From Dinoroseobacter sp. (lineage in GTDB: Bacteria; Pseudomonadota; Alphaproteobacteria; Rhodobacterales; Rhodobacteraceae): a DNA stretch of 64,000 nucleotides. The stretch is taken from positions 124,001 to 188,000 of the forward strand of contig JAEPNN010000004.1 in the NCBI GenBank assembly GCA_017643385.1. Reading direction: 5' to 3'. The notes beneath the pieces were generated by a model, which was not told the DNA's origin, made no database searches, and was given only the letters and a program-made list of their open reading frames with translations. Position 1 is the stretch's first letter; each line of letters opens with the position of its first letter. Positions 1 to 8,560 of the stretch are shown in pieces. The position numbers and the translations under genes were made by a program.

Positions 1-772
1 TGACGATCTGGGCCTGCTCGGTCGTCGTGAACCCCTCCGCATTGAGGACCTCCCGCGGTAATGTCCCACTGAACCGCTCGTTGTATCCGTTCTCCCACGG
101 CGATCCCGGGTAAATGCGGACCGGCTTGATGCCAAGGCGTCGAAGCCAGCCCTGCATCGCTTCTGCTGCGAACTTGGGGCCGTTATCTGACCGAATGTAC
201 TTCGGCGAGCCATGCTTCAGCTGCAGCGGATAGAGCGCTTCGAGAACGTCGTCAGCTACTATCCTGGTGCGGACCGTCACCGCCAACGCCTGTCGCGTGA
301 ACTCATCCAGCACTGTGAGCATCTTGTAGGCACGACCATTGCTGAGCTTGTCGTGTACGAAGTCGATAGCCCAGACATGGTTCGAATTGGTTGGACTCAA
401 CCGGATGATCGAGCTGTTCTTGTGATAGAGCCGTTTGCGCTTCTTCTGGCGCTGCGGAAACTGCAACCCTTCCTCGCGCCAGAGCCGCTCGACCTTCTCG
501 TGATTGACCGTCCAGCCTTCGATGTGAAGCAACTCGGTGATCTTGCGATAGCCATATCGGCCGTATTGCTTCGCCAGCCGGATCAGAGCCAATCGCAGCG
601 CATCATCGTCTCTCTGTGTTGGCTGATATTGCAAGGAGCTCCGCGCGAGGCCAATCACCCGGCACGTCTGGCGCTCAGACGTTGCGAGCCTCTGACGTGT
701 ACGAATGACGGCCTGACGGAGCTCCTCTGTGGTCAGGCCCTGGGCTTTAGGTGGTTCAGGCTTTCCTTTACG
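1..772 (-). CDS. IS3-family transposase OrfB (DDE integrase core), partial
   Basis: This frame, read from about 772 down to the window edge, is in the -1 frame relative to orfA and has no start of its own, which fits the programmed frameshift that makes the OrfAB transposase. The translation contains an HTH_21-like segment (QYGRYGYRKI) and an rve core. The three catalytic acidic residues are visible as AIDFV, RSDNGPKF and NGYNERF, with the spacing usual for IS3. The C-terminus runs off the window, so completeness is unknown. It catalyses cut-and-copy transposition of the element. Confidence 0.85.
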
Positions 773-1020
773 ATGAGCTTGTCCAGTTCAAGCTCGGCGA
801 CGATCTTCTTCAGCCGCGCGTTCTCTTTCGCAAGGCTCTTCATCTCAGACAGCTGCGACCGGCCCATCCCGCCAAACCGTTTCCGCCAATTGTAGTAGGT
901 CGTATCGCTGATCCCGACGCTCCGGCACGCCAATGCCACATCATCGCCAGCCGTTAGCTTCAGTTCAATCTCACGCAGCAGCTTCAATACATCTTCGTCT
1001 GAATGTCGCTTCCTCGCCAT
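733..1020 (-). CDS. IS3-family transposase OrfA (helix-turn-helix protein)
   Basis: This 95-residue protein is the usual size of an IS3 OrfA. Residues 8-50 form a transposase_8-type helix-turn-helix (CRSVGISDTTYYNWRKRFGG), followed by a charged leucine-zipper-like helix (ENARLKKIVAELELDKLIV) that mediates transposase multimerisation. It binds the terminal repeats. The stop lies inside the region where orfB begins in the -1 frame, near an A-rich stretch at about 766-769 suited to ribosomal slippage. Apparently intact. Confidence 0.9.
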   Translation of the reverse strand: MARKRHSDEDVLKLLREIELKLTAGDDVALACRSVGISDTTYYNWRKRFGGMGRSQLSEMKSLAKENARLKKIVAELELDKLIVKESLNHLKPRA

Positions 1021-1200
1021 TCAATGTCCCCCTTCGCACCCAGTGTAATGGCCCAGTTCTAGGGGGGATGGACACCAACACCCGAAAAATCAAACCAAGA
1101 CTAGCCGAGGTGTCATCTAGTAGCGTTTATCGCAGACTGAACTTATTCAGATTCCGGGCTGCGAACGCTCGATTCACGCATAACTTTAACGGAGCCTCTT

Positions 1201-1953
1201 TTGATTTTCTGGATTGCCGCAGGCACAGCGGCGTTTCTGCTCGGCCTCTCTAAAGGTGGTATCCCGGTCGTGGCGGTGCTTGCCGTTCCACTGTTGTCGA
1301 CCATGATGGATCCAGCCATGGCAGCAGGTCTTTTGCTGCCGCTCTATTTAACGGCCGACGTTTACGCAGTTTATCTTTTTCGGCGTGCCTTCTCTGTACG
1401 CAACTTAAGGATATTGCTTCCAAGCGCGGTCATCGGCGTGCTTGGCGGGTTCTTTGCCGTCTCTTATGTCTCGTCAGACGCGCTCAAACTGCTGCTTTCA
1501 GTCATAGGCTTCTGGTACCTAGCGAATTCGCTCCGCGCGCGCTTTTCAAATCAAGCCGTCCTCGCCAAACCTGCACATGTGGGAAAAGGAGTGTTCTGGG
1601 GCAGTCTCGCCGGGCTAACCAGCTATGTCGCGCATGCAGGCGCCCCACCCTACCAAGCGTATGTGTTGCCACAACGCCTTGAGAAAATGGTATATCTCGG
1701 GACGACTACGATTTTCTTCACCTGTGTGAACCTGATGAAACTCCCTGCCTTTATCCTCGCCGGTCAAGTAACCTGGGCAGGCCTTTCACTGGCGGTTTGG
1801 ATCGCGCCAGTTGCGCTTTTAGGAGCATGGAGTGGGGCGAAAATCAGCCGATGGCTCCCCGAACAGATGTTCTTCATCTTGGTCGAAGTGGCACTTGGGC
1901 TTTTATCTTTCATGCTACTTTACGACGCGCTCAAGGGTTTGGGCCTTGTCTGA
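1201..1953 (+). CDS. TSUP (TauE/SafE) family membrane permease
   Basis: This 250-residue, very hydrophobic protein has about seven to eight membrane segments and the N-terminal TSUP signature LLGLSKGGIPVVAV. The second half has the related GSLAGLTSYVAHAGAPP motif, as expected for the two-repeat fold. TSUP proteins export or import small sulfur or organic anions such as sulfite, sulfoacetate or thiosulfate; the substrate here is unknown. The start is taken as TTG at 1201 because a GGAG sequence lies just upstream and the protein begins right at the first helix. It is monocistronic, between the IS element and the riboswitch, so a link to the B12 operon is not implied. Confidence 0.8.
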   Translation: MIFWIAAGTAAFLLGLSKGGIPVVAVLAVPLLSTMMDPAMAAGLLLPLYLTADVYAVYLFRRAFSVRNLRILLPSAVIGVLGGFFAVSYVSSDALKLLLSVIGFWYLANSLRARFSNQAVLAKPAHVGKGVFWGSLAGLTSYVAHAGAPPYQAYVLPQRLEKMVYLGTTTIFFTCVNLMKLPAFILAGQVTWAGLSLAVWIAPVALLGAWSGAKISRWLPEQMFFILVEVALGLLSFMLLYDALKGLGLV

Positions 1954-2019
1954 AACTTGACCCATTTATGTCGCGCTCTGCACTTGACCGACTCGTCATG
2001 TTCAGATTTGTGGGACAGT

Positions 2020-2203
2020 AGATGGTTTCGCCAGCATCGTGCTGTCGGATGAAAAGGGAACACGGTGCGGTGCAATACCACCAAGTCCGTGACTGCCCCC
2101 GCAACTGTAAGCGGTGAGCAACCCCGACGCGACCACTGGGCCATTCGCCCGGGAAGGTTCGGGGGACGCGACGACCCGTAAGTCAGGAGACCTGCCATCA
2201 CAG
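2020..2203 (+). promoter_or_regulatory. Cobalamin (adenosylcobalamin) riboswitch
   Basis: The conserved core of the B12 riboswitch is present in order: GAAAAGGGAACACGGTG at about 2050, GACTGCCCCCGCAACTGTAAG at about 2091 (B12 box region), a variable hairpin at about 2130-2170, and the 3' GTAAGTCAGGAGACCTGCC at about 2179-2197. It precedes the DUF1636-btuDFC operon by about 130 nt, which leaves room for an expression platform. It is expected to shut the uptake operon off when cobalamin is plentiful. Confidence 0.95.
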
Positions 2204-2336
2204 GCCCCAATGATGGTGTCTGTATGTCAACTCGATTGAGGCGGGGCGCCTTGTTAGGAGCATATTATGATTAAGCGGTCTCGCCCGCGCATATATAGGT
2301 CTTCACGTCTGATCCTCCCCGTTGGCGGAGGGCCAA

Positions 2337-2732
2337 ATGGACCATCGAATTACCGTATGCACGTCTTGTAAGCATAAAGGGTCAGCCTGTCAGCCAGGCT
2401 ATGAACTTATAGACCGTCTTCGCAAAGCGATGGTGACCGCAGGGGATTCAATCCCAGAGACATTCGAGATTTCGGGTGTCGCCTGCATGGCGGGCTGTGA
2501 TCGTCCCTGCACGGTCGCCTATCACGGGACCCGTAAGGCCACGTATCTTTTCGGAGATATTGATCCGGAAACAGATATCGACGATCTCATCTCGTTTGCC
2601 CGCAGTTATGCTTACTTACAAGATGGCTGGTGTTCTTCCGTGGACCGCCCGGGAAAATTGCGAAAAACAACACTGGCACGTGTTCCCGCCGCGATGATGG
2701 TCTTGGAAGAAACCGAGGAACTTGCATCGTGA
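2337..2732 (+). CDS. DUF1636 family cysteine-rich metal-binding protein
   Basis: First gene after the riboswitch; 131 residues. The start at ATG 2337 is chosen over the upstream in-frame TTG at 2322 because GGAGGG lies at 2327-2333. Two cysteine clusters are visible, CTSCKHKGSAC near the N-terminus and CMAGCDRPC near residue 55, which resemble thin ferredoxin-like or metal-binding sites. DUF1636 proteins are often found in B12-regulated operons of alphaproteobacteria, and their role is not established. A part in handling cobalt or cobalamin after uptake is an inference. The stop overlaps the GTG of the next gene (GTGA), so translation is coupled. Confidence 0.85.
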   Translation: MDHRITVCTSCKHKGSACQPGYELIDRLRKAMVTAGDSIPETFEISGVACMAGCDRPCTVAYHGTRKATYLFGDIDPETDIDDLISFARSYAYLQDGWCSSVDRPGKLRKTTLARVPAAMMVLEETEELAS

Positions 2733-3517
2733 ACCCGGCAAGCCTGGAAGTTCGTGATGTGGGCTGGACGCCAGCAAGAACAGGCGCGCCCGTTTTATAT
2801 CCAACCAGCTTCAAACTTGAAACGGGCCGCGTGCTCGGAATCGTAGGCCCCAATGGTGCGGGCAAGACAACTCTGCTGCGCATGCTCTATCGGTATTACC
2901 GTCCAGAAACCGGCACAGTTTTGATTAATGGCGAAGACATCTGGGCCTTGCCCGCCCGCACGGTCGCGCAACGCATTGCCGCCGTATTGCAGGAGCAGCC
3001 CAGCGATTTTGCCCTGACGGTCGGAGAGATCGTAGCACTTGGTCGAACACCCCACAGGCATGGGTTTGGTGGCAACCAAGGAGCAAACGACACGCGCGTT
3101 ATCGAAAATGCTCTGCGTCGACTTAATCTGCATGGTCTTGCACATCGACATTTGAGCACCCTTTCCGGAGGCGAGAGGCAGCGCGTGATGGTCGCGCGGG
3201 CGTTGGCTCAGGAACCTCATTTGTTGATCCTTGATGAGCCAACAAATCACCTCGACATCCGGCATCAGTTGGAAGTTCTCGAACTGATCAGAACGCTACC
3301 TCTAACCATCGTCACCTCGCTACATGACCTTAACCTGGCGTCCGGTGTTTGCGACGATGTTCTCTTGCTGAAAGGCGGACGATCGTTGGGCTTTGGTACC
3401 CCAAACAAAGTTCTATCCGAAGAAACCGTTTCAGATGCCTTTCACGTCGTTGCGCGACAAGAGCATCTTTCGCCAAGTAATACCAATCACTTAACCTTCC
3501 ACCTCAGAAATCACTAG
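2729..3517 (+). CDS. btuD: Cobalamin/siderophore-type ABC transporter ATP-binding protein
   Basis: This cytoplasmic ATPase of 262 residues powers the BtuC-type permease encoded two genes downstream. Walker A is GPNGAGKTT, the signature is LSGGERQR, Walker B is LLILDEPTNHLD and the switch histidine is in SLHDLNLA, so all catalytic elements are intact. The order fits the FecE/BtuD family. The GTG at 2729 is chosen because it overlaps the DUF1636 stop; a longer frame reaches back to 2630 but covers DUF1636. The riboswitch upstream makes cobalamin or a cobinamide the most likely cargo. Confidence 0.88.
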   Translation: MNPASLEVRDVGWTPARTGAPVLYPTSFKLETGRVLGIVGPNGAGKTTLLRMLYRYYRPETGTVLINGEDIWALPARTVAQRIAAVLQEQPSDFALTVGEIVALGRTPHRHGFGGNQGANDTRVIENALRRLNLHGLAHRHLSTLSGGERQRVMVARALAQEPHLLILDEPTNHLDIRHQLEVLELIRTLPLTIVTSLHDLNLASGVCDDVLLLKGGRSLGFGTPNKVLSEETVSDAFHVVARQEHLSPSNTNHLTFHLRNH

Positions 3518-3527
3518 GAAAACAATA

Positions 3528-4463
3528 ATGAAGTCTCCGGTACTTTCGGTTGCAGCATTTTTCTTGAGCGCAGGCGTTGCCCTTTCACAGACGACGGTTC
3601 AGAGCTGCGACCGTAGCGTGTCCTTCGACGCCCCGCCCACACGCGCGATCTCCAATGACGTAAACCTGACTGAGATGATGCTCGTTCTGGGGCTCGCTGA
3701 CAGAATGGTCGGATATACTGGTATCTCGGGCTGGAAGACGCTGGACGAAGAGATGCGCGAAGGCGTCGAAGAACTTCCTGAGTTGTCCTCGCTCTACCCC
3801 TCAAAGGAAGTCCTTGTCGGGGCTGATGCAGATTTTTTCTTTGCTGGCTGGAACTACGGCATGCGGGTCGGGGGCGAAGTCACGCCAGAAACTTTGGCCC
3901 CTTTCGGGATCACTGTCTATGAGCTGACAGAGTCCTGCGTTCATGTGATGGCAAAGGGTAAAGCCAGCATCGATGATATGTTCATCGATCTGCTAAACCT
4001 CGGACGTATCTTCGGCGTAGAAGACCGGGCATCGGACCTGGTGGATGGATACCGTGCCGATCTGGAAGCATTCGCGGATACGCTTGAAACAGGTGCGCCC
4101 CTGCGGGTCTTTGTGTATGACAGCGGCGAAGACGCACCTTTCACCGCCGGGCGATATGCCATGCCGACAGCTTTGATCGAAGCGGCTGGTGGCACAAACA
4201 TCATGGATGATTTTGAAAAGAGTTGGGCGACAGTGACTTGGGAAGAAGTGGTCGAGCGCAATCCAGAAGTCATTGTGATCGTAAACTATGGAGACGTCAC
4301 TGCGGAACAAAAGCGAGAGTTCATGATGTCAAACCCCGCATTTGCCAATCTGGACGCCGTGAAGAACGATCGGTTCGTAACGCTGGAGTACGTGGAGGCA
4401 ACGCCTGGACCTCGCAACATTCGCGCAATCAAAACCTTGGCGGAAGCGTTCTGGAGCGAATGA
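3528..4463 (+). CDS. btuF: Periplasmic cobalamin-binding protein (BtuF/FecB-like)
   Basis: 311 residues with a signal peptide at about 1-20 (hydrophobic AAFFLSAGVALS). The mature part has the two-lobed PBP-II fold of the BtuF family: an N-terminal lobe beginning CDRSVSFDAPPTRAIS, a linking helix near residues 150-180 and a C-terminal lobe with PTALIEAAGGTNI. It delivers the corrinoid to the BtuC permease. The gene starts 10 nt after btuD, preceded by AGGAAA, and is followed by btuC after 3 nt. No lipobox is seen, so it is probably a free periplasmic protein. Confidence 0.85.
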   Translation: MKSPVLSVAAFFLSAGVALSQTTVQSCDRSVSFDAPPTRAISNDVNLTEMMLVLGLADRMVGYTGISGWKTLDEEMREGVEELPELSSLYPSKEVLVGADADFFFAGWNYGMRVGGEVTPETLAPFGITVYELTESCVHVMAKGKASIDDMFIDLLNLGRIFGVEDRASDLVDGYRADLEAFADTLETGAPLRVFVYDSGEDAPFTAGRYAMPTALIEAAGGTNIMDDFEKSWATVTWEEVVERNPEVIVIVNYGDVTAEQKREFMMSNPAFANLDAVKNDRFVTLEYVEATPGPRNIRAIKTLAEAFWSE

Positions 4464-4466
4464 GAT

Positions 4467-5519
4467 ATGCCTGAAACCAATAGTAATCTGGCGACATCTG
4501 GAGCAATCAGGGCGCAGTCCCTTTTTGTTCTTGCCGGGTCGCTCGCGCTTTTGGTTTCGCTTTCTATTGCGATCTCAGTTGGGGCCGTACAGGTCCCACT
4601 GGGAACCGTCTGGGGCGTTTTTCTAAACAAGGTTTCTCCCGGCATTGTTGAGACAAACTGGTCTCAAGGTCGTGAAGCAATTGTCTGGGAAATCCGCTTT
4701 CCACGTACATTGCTTGCGATGATGGTAGGCGCGGGTTTGGCGATGGTAGGCGCAAGCCTTCAGGCTGTAACGCGCAATCCACTGGCTGATCCTCATTTGT
4801 TGGGCATCTCATCAGGGGGCGCTTTCGGCGCTATCTTGGCGCTGCTGCATACCGGCTTGTTCTTGGGTTTGCTCACCGTTCCCCTGTTGGCGTTTTTCGG
4901 GGCCTTGCTAGCCACAGCGATTGTGCTGGGTGTCTCGCGTTTTGCAGATGCAACAAGCGCGGACCGCCTAGTACTGGCGGGTGTTGCCGTGTCTTTCATA
5001 ATCATGGCCGCCGCAAACGTACTGATTTTCCTTGGGGACCCAAGGGCAACCCATACGGTGGTGTTTTGGATGTTGGGCGGCCTGGGCCTCGCCCAATGGG
5101 GCCAGCTCGCCTACCCGCTCGTCATTCTTTTCGCATGTGGGATTTGGCTGTTACGTCACGCAGGCGCGCTGAATGCCATGACCATCGGTGACGAAACGGC
5201 GTCAACCCTAGGCATACCCGTCGCGCGCTTTCGCCTGCTTGTGTTTGTTGTTGGAGCACTCATCACCGGCGTTATGGTCGCCTTTTCCGGTATCATCGGG
5301 TTTGTCGGACTGATGGTGCCGCATGTGGTGCGCTTCATCGTTGGAGGCGATTACCGTCGCGTTTTGCCGGGCTCTGCGCTTTTGGGTGCAATCTTCCTTT
5401 TATGGGCAGATATCGTTGCGCGTACGATAATGGCACCAGAAGACATGCCCATTGGGATCGTCACCGGGTTGGTTGGAGGAGTATTCTTCATCTGGTTGCT
5501 CGGGCGACGTCGCGGATAA
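4467..5519 (+). CDS. btuC: FecCD/BtuC-family ABC permease
   Basis: 350 residues with about ten membrane helices. Family landmarks are visible: RFPRTLLAMMVGAGLAMVGA near residue 75, NPLADPHLLGISSGGAFGA near residue 110, and the C-terminal PHVVRFIVGGDYRRVLPGS that contacts the ATPase. It forms the inner-membrane channel of the B12 importer with the preceding ATPase and binding protein. It is the last gene of the riboswitch operon. No btuB outer-membrane receptor is in the window. Confidence 0.88.
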   Translation: MPETNSNLATSGAIRAQSLFVLAGSLALLVSLSIAISVGAVQVPLGTVWGVFLNKVSPGIVETNWSQGREAIVWEIRFPRTLLAMMVGAGLAMVGASLQAVTRNPLADPHLLGISSGGAFGAILALLHTGLFLGLLTVPLLAFFGALLATAIVLGVSRFADATSADRLVLAGVAVSFIIMAAANVLIFLGDPRATHTVVFWMLGGLGLAQWGQLAYPLVILFACGIWLLRHAGALNAMTIGDETASTLGIPVARFRLLVFVVGALITGVMVAFSGIIGFVGLMVPHVVRFIVGGDYRRVLPGSALLGAIFLLWADIVARTIMAPEDMPIGIVTGLVGGVFFIWLLGRRRG

Positions 5520-5620
5520 CCTCAAAACGCTAGATCAGGCTAGAGCGCTAACCCTTAGTGCATTGCCATATTGAGCAAAAACAGCAAGCTTGGCCCAAGG
5601 TTTTTGTAGGGAGAAAAGCG

Positions 5621-6511
5621 ATGCGCATATTGTTTACTGGAGGATCTGGTAAAGCCGGCAAATATGCAATTTCGCATTTGATCTCGAAAGGACACCGCGT
5701 ACTGAATGTTGATCAGATCCCGCTTAACATTGATGGCGTCGACAACCGCATTGCAGACATTACTGACGCCGGTCAAATCTATGATGCGATGACTAGCTAT
5801 GCGGGTTTTGATGAACTTGAACCCGGGTCAGGGATGCCCAAATTTGACGCAGTTGTTCACTTCGCTGCTATTGCGCGCATCCTGATCACGTCCGACAACG
5901 AGTGTTACCGTGTAAATACAATGGGTACCTACAACGTCATCGATGCCGCAATTCGTAACGGCGTTCGAAAGGTCATCTTTGCCTCATCCGAAACCGCCTA
6001 TGGCATCTGCTTCGCCGACGGTGAAAGGAAGCCAGACTATATACCCATAGACGAAGACCACCCCACAATTCCCGAAGACAGCTATGCGATGTCCAAAGTC
6101 GTGAACGAGGTGACAGCGCGCAGCTTTCAGCAGCGCAGCGGCATAGACATCTATGGGCTACGCATCAATCAAGTGATCGAGCCCCATGAATATGAAGAGA
6201 TGTTCCCTGCATTTATGTCCAATCCAAGTTTGAGACGACGAAATTTCTTTGCCTATATCGACGCTCGGGATTTGGCGCAGATGGTGGAAAAATGTCTTGA
6301 AACCGATGGTTTGGGGTATGAGGTCTTTAACGTCTCAAACGACAACACATCGGTAAGCATCCCAAACACCGAAATAATTAGTCAGTTTTATCAGGGCGTT
6401 GAAGTGCGAAAGAACCTTTCGGACAACGAGACCTTCTTCTCGAATGCAAAGGCCAAGTCCATGGTCGGATTTATGCCTCAACACGACTGGAGAACTCACC
6501 TAAAGGCATAG
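5621..6511 (+). CDS. NAD-dependent epimerase/dehydratase (extended SDR)
   Basis: 296 residues starting MRILFTGGSGKAGKY, a Rossmann nucleotide-binding motif. The start at 5621 is preferred over 5558 because GGGAGA precedes it and the Rossmann strand begins at once. The active site shows SSETAYG (Ser region) and a YAMSK pair for the catalytic Tyr and Lys. This family oxidises, epimerises or dehydrates nucleotide sugars or free sugars/lactones. It converges with the amidohydrolase at 6569 and lies at the edge of the catabolic regulon, so oxidation of a sugar-like substrate to a lactone is plausible; the substrate is unknown. Confidence 0.8.
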   Translation: MRILFTGGSGKAGKYAISHLISKGHRVLNVDQIPLNIDGVDNRIADITDAGQIYDAMTSYAGFDELEPGSGMPKFDAVVHFAAIARILITSDNECYRVNTMGTYNVIDAAIRNGVRKVIFASSETAYGICFADGERKPDYIPIDEDHPTIPEDSYAMSKVVNEVTARSFQQRSGIDIYGLRINQVIEPHEYEEMFPAFMSNPSLRRRNFFAYIDARDLAQMVEKCLETDGLGYEVFNVSNDNTSVSIPNTEIISQFYQGVEVRKNLSDNETFFSNAKAKSMVGFMPQHDWRTHLKA

Positions 6512-6568
6512 GGCGACCATCAGATCTTTCTAAAACAGAATACGGAGAAGGCCTTACAGCGCCCGGGT

Positions 6569-7444
6569 TTACACGTCGTCCAAGTCATAAAATCTTAGGG
6601 CCGTATTTGTGAAAACGCTCGGATGGTCGCTGATCGGGACGAGTTCTTTAAAGGCCGTCATAAGCCGATCATAATCTGAATAGAGCTTATCGACCGGAAA
6701 ATTAGACCCATACATCAAGCGATCCGACCCAAACTGGGCCAAAACTTCATCGACAATCGGCTTGATACTCTTCGTGGTCCAGTCATGCTCGAACATCCCG
6801 AGACCTGAAAGCTTGCAATGCACATTTGGCAGGGCTGACAGGTTTTTCATCGCGGCCGCCCATTGCGCCAAACCTTCACGAGATCGATCATGTGGCGAGC
6901 CTGCATGGCAAAGCGCGATTTTCGTATCGCTTGCCTGCTCCAGGACGCGCGCTGTTTTTTCCATCAGTTCGGGAATGAGTTGCAGATCGAAACTTAGCCC
7001 CCTCGCGCCTGCTTCTTTCAAGCCCGCTACGAACGCCGGATTATCCAACAGGTCATTTGTGCCTGTGACGCTATCTTCTTCTGGTGCGCGCCCAACGATC
7101 TGGCGAACGCCGCGAACCGTCGAAAGCTTTTGAATATCATCGAGCTTTATTCCAAGATCGGGGGCCGTAAGATCACAAAATACGACCTGTGCCATTGACC
7201 AATCCGGTTGGCTCTCTGTAACGCTTTGTACCCATCTTGCTTCAGCCATGGGATCTGCTGCGCCCACTTGAATATGAACAGAAGCCCTTACCCCGACTGA
7301 CGAAGCTTCTGCGCGAAATTCATCAATCAAGTAGTTGCGCTGGATTGGCGTCGGGTCCCCAAAGAACCTGCTTACGCCCTGCGCTTCGAGCCATGGATAG
7401 GACACAGCCGACAAGTCCCAAAGGTGGTGATGCGCGTCAATCAT
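6569..7444 (-). CDS. Amidohydrolase-2 family hydrolase (lactonase-like)
   Basis: 291 residues, beginning MIDAHHHLWDLSAVSYPWL, with the metal-binding HxH on the first strand of a TIM barrel. Further likely ligands are CHAGSPHDRSR near residue 180 and YGSNFPVDKLY near residue 246. The pattern is that of L-rhamnono- or L-fuconolactonases and PDC hydrolase-type enzymes, which open lactones. The start overlaps the stop of the SnoaL-like gene upstream (ATGA at 7441-7444), so the two are translationally coupled. It would suit an epimerase or dehydrogenase that makes a lactone, but that pathway order is inferred. Confidence 0.85.
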   Translation of the reverse strand: MIDAHHHLWDLSAVSYPWLEAQGVSRFFGDPTPIQRNYLIDEFRAEASSVGVRASVHIQVGAADPMAEARWVQSVTESQPDWSMAQVVFCDLTAPDLGIKLDDIQKLSTVRGVRQIVGRAPEEDSVTGTNDLLDNPAFVAGLKEAGARGLSFDLQLIPELMEKTARVLEQASDTKIALCHAGSPHDRSREGLAQWAAAMKNLSALPNVHCKLSGLGMFEHDWTTKSIKPIVDEVLAQFGSDRLMYGSNFPVDKLYSDYDRLMTAFKELVPISDHPSVFTNTALRFYDLDDV

Positions 7445-8451
7445 GTGCGTGAGACCTCCTGTATGCGTTCGAGGATATCAACGCCTTGAGTTTTCCAGAA
7501 ATGAAGCAGATCGATGAAAATCCAGTTCTCTGCCAACTTGTCTCCATCCCTTCGGTAAATGTCGATGACGCGCATCTCGCCGGGTTCATTACCCGCAGGC
7601 ATCCCCATGAAGCCCCCCGTATGTCGCGCTGTGAAATTGGGCCAACCAAAGAAGCCCCCGTAATGGCCTTCGCTCATTCGACAGATGTGATTTGTTTTGG
7701 AACGCTCATCGAACGCTGCACGAAATGGGCCGGAATGCTGCTTTGCATAGCGTTCAATTGTGTATGTCGAGCCGATCCCGGCAGGACCCCACCATATCAT
7801 ATCGTCGTGCCATGTACGGGCGAGTTCTTCCTCTAGTGGAAGTCCAAGTTGCCAGGTCCCGAGATCATTTATCATCGCATTTATTGCCGCGAGTGTTGCT
7901 ACGCCTTCACCACCCGGTTGCGCGTCAAACATCAGGCCATCATGGGTCATTGGTCCTGGCTGAACGAAATGCGCGGCGGTCTGCGGCGGGAAGGGCTGCA
8001 ACCCTGCCTGCATCATCAAATGCGGGATATCAAAATACATCGCTGTTTCAACGATCTGACCATTCTCAACCCTGTTGAACTCGCAATACCTTAGAAACAC
8101 CATCTTGCGGGTCGGCGCGATACCAAGCCAGGGTTCATCAAAGAGCCCCATCAAGTGGCCCATTGAGACCACCCAGTTGCTTTCAAAATCATCGATCGCG
8201 TTTCCGCCTGCCATGAAGACGTCCATGCGCCGCTGGAGCCGTTTCAGCGAGCGAGCAAGCGGTTGCCAAAACGCGCTGGCGACAGCCACAGGCCCGGTGT
8301 GTTCGTTAAATGGATACAACCCACGCCATATCGCGTTTTCGGACATATTTCGCTTCAAAGACGCTGCAATTTCGAGCTCATCACCAGAGTGAATCGCAGC
8401 ATCGAGTTCACTGTAAAACCTTAAAACAACTTGCTTTTCTAATTGAAACAT
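7441..8451 (-). CDS. Tandem SnoaL/NTF2-like protein (copy 1)
   Basis: 336 residues containing two NTF2/SnoaL-fold domains (about 1-165 and 190-336), joined by a PGPMTHDG linker that recurs in two other genes of the cluster. The second domain carries GWPN and a C-terminal ENWIFIDLLHF strand. SnoaL-like domains act as isomerases, cyclases, dehydratases or epoxide hydrolases on small cyclic substrates. The start at ATG 8451 is chosen over the in-frame 8475 start because 8475 would lie inside the operator palindrome. It is the first gene of the minus-strand arm of a divergent promoter. Confidence 0.82.
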   Translation of the reverse strand: MFQLEKQVVLRFYSELDAAIHSGDELEIAASLKRNMSENAIWRGLYPFNEHTGPVAVASAFWQPLARSLKRLQRRMDVFMAGGNAIDDFESNWVVSMGHLMGLFDEPWLGIAPTRKMVFLRYCEFNRVENGQIVETAMYFDIPHLMMQAGLQPFPPQTAAHFVQPGPMTHDGLMFDAQPGGEGVATLAAINAMINDLGTWQLGLPLEEELARTWHDDMIWWGPAGIGSTYTIERYAKQHSGPFRAAFDERSKTNHICRMSEGHYGGFFGWPNFTARHTGGFMGMPAGNEPGEMRVIDIYRRDGDKLAENWIFIDLLHFWKTQGVDILERIQEVSRT

Positions 8452-8459
8452 AATTGCCC

Positions 8460-8475
8460 TTGCAAACGTATGCAA
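8460..8475. promoter_or_regulatory. LacI-type operator O1
   Basis: The 16-bp sequence TTGCAAACGTATGCAA matches TTGCA-N-ACGT-N-TGCAA, a palindrome with the central CG typical of LacI-family operators. It sits directly upstream of the minus-strand SnoaL gene start at 8451. The likely binder is the LacI-family protein encoded at 17209 in the same gene cluster. Confidence 0.75.
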
Positions 8476-8482
8476 AAAAACC

Positions 8483-8510
8483 TTGCCAAAACATCTACAG
8501 GGAGTCTAGC
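8483..8510 (+). promoter_or_regulatory. Possible promoter of the ABC transporter operon
   Basis: TTGCCA at 8483-8488 and TCTAGC at 8505-8510 are separated by 16 bp and resemble weak -35 and -10 elements. Operator O2 begins 5 bp downstream, where a bound repressor would block initiation. The -10 match is poor, so the placement is tentative. Confidence 0.35.
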
Positions 8511-8514
8511 TTTT

Positions 8515-8530
8515 TTGCACACGTATGCAA
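8515..8530. promoter_or_regulatory. LacI-type operator O2
   Basis: TTGCACACGTATGCAA differs from O1 at one position and keeps the full TTGCA-N-ACGT-N-TGCAA palindrome. Centre-to-centre distance to O1 is 55 bp, close to five helical turns, so a tetramer or two dimers could act together on both divergent promoters. It lies 30 bp before the ATPase start codon at 8561. Confidence 0.75.
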
Positions 8531-8560
8531 CGCGCCGACATGATTCCTGAGGGGGACCGA

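Larger units (their letters stand above)
1..1065 (-). mobile_element. IS3-family insertion sequence, truncated by the window edge
   Basis: A two-frame IS3-type transposase (orfA then orfB, read on the minus strand) fills this segment. The right end lies near 1040-1065, where runs of C and G flank the transposase start (CCCCC at about 1028-1032, GGGGGG at about 1062-1067). The exact terminal inverted repeat and target duplication cannot be fixed because the other end is outside the window. The element ends about 140 bp before the TSUP gene, so it probably interrupted that gene's upstream region. Confidence 0.85.

Noticed and set aside
8525-8560. Earlier start of the ATPase gene at 8525
   Set aside because: It would put the start inside operator O2, while ATG 8561 has a strong ribosome site.
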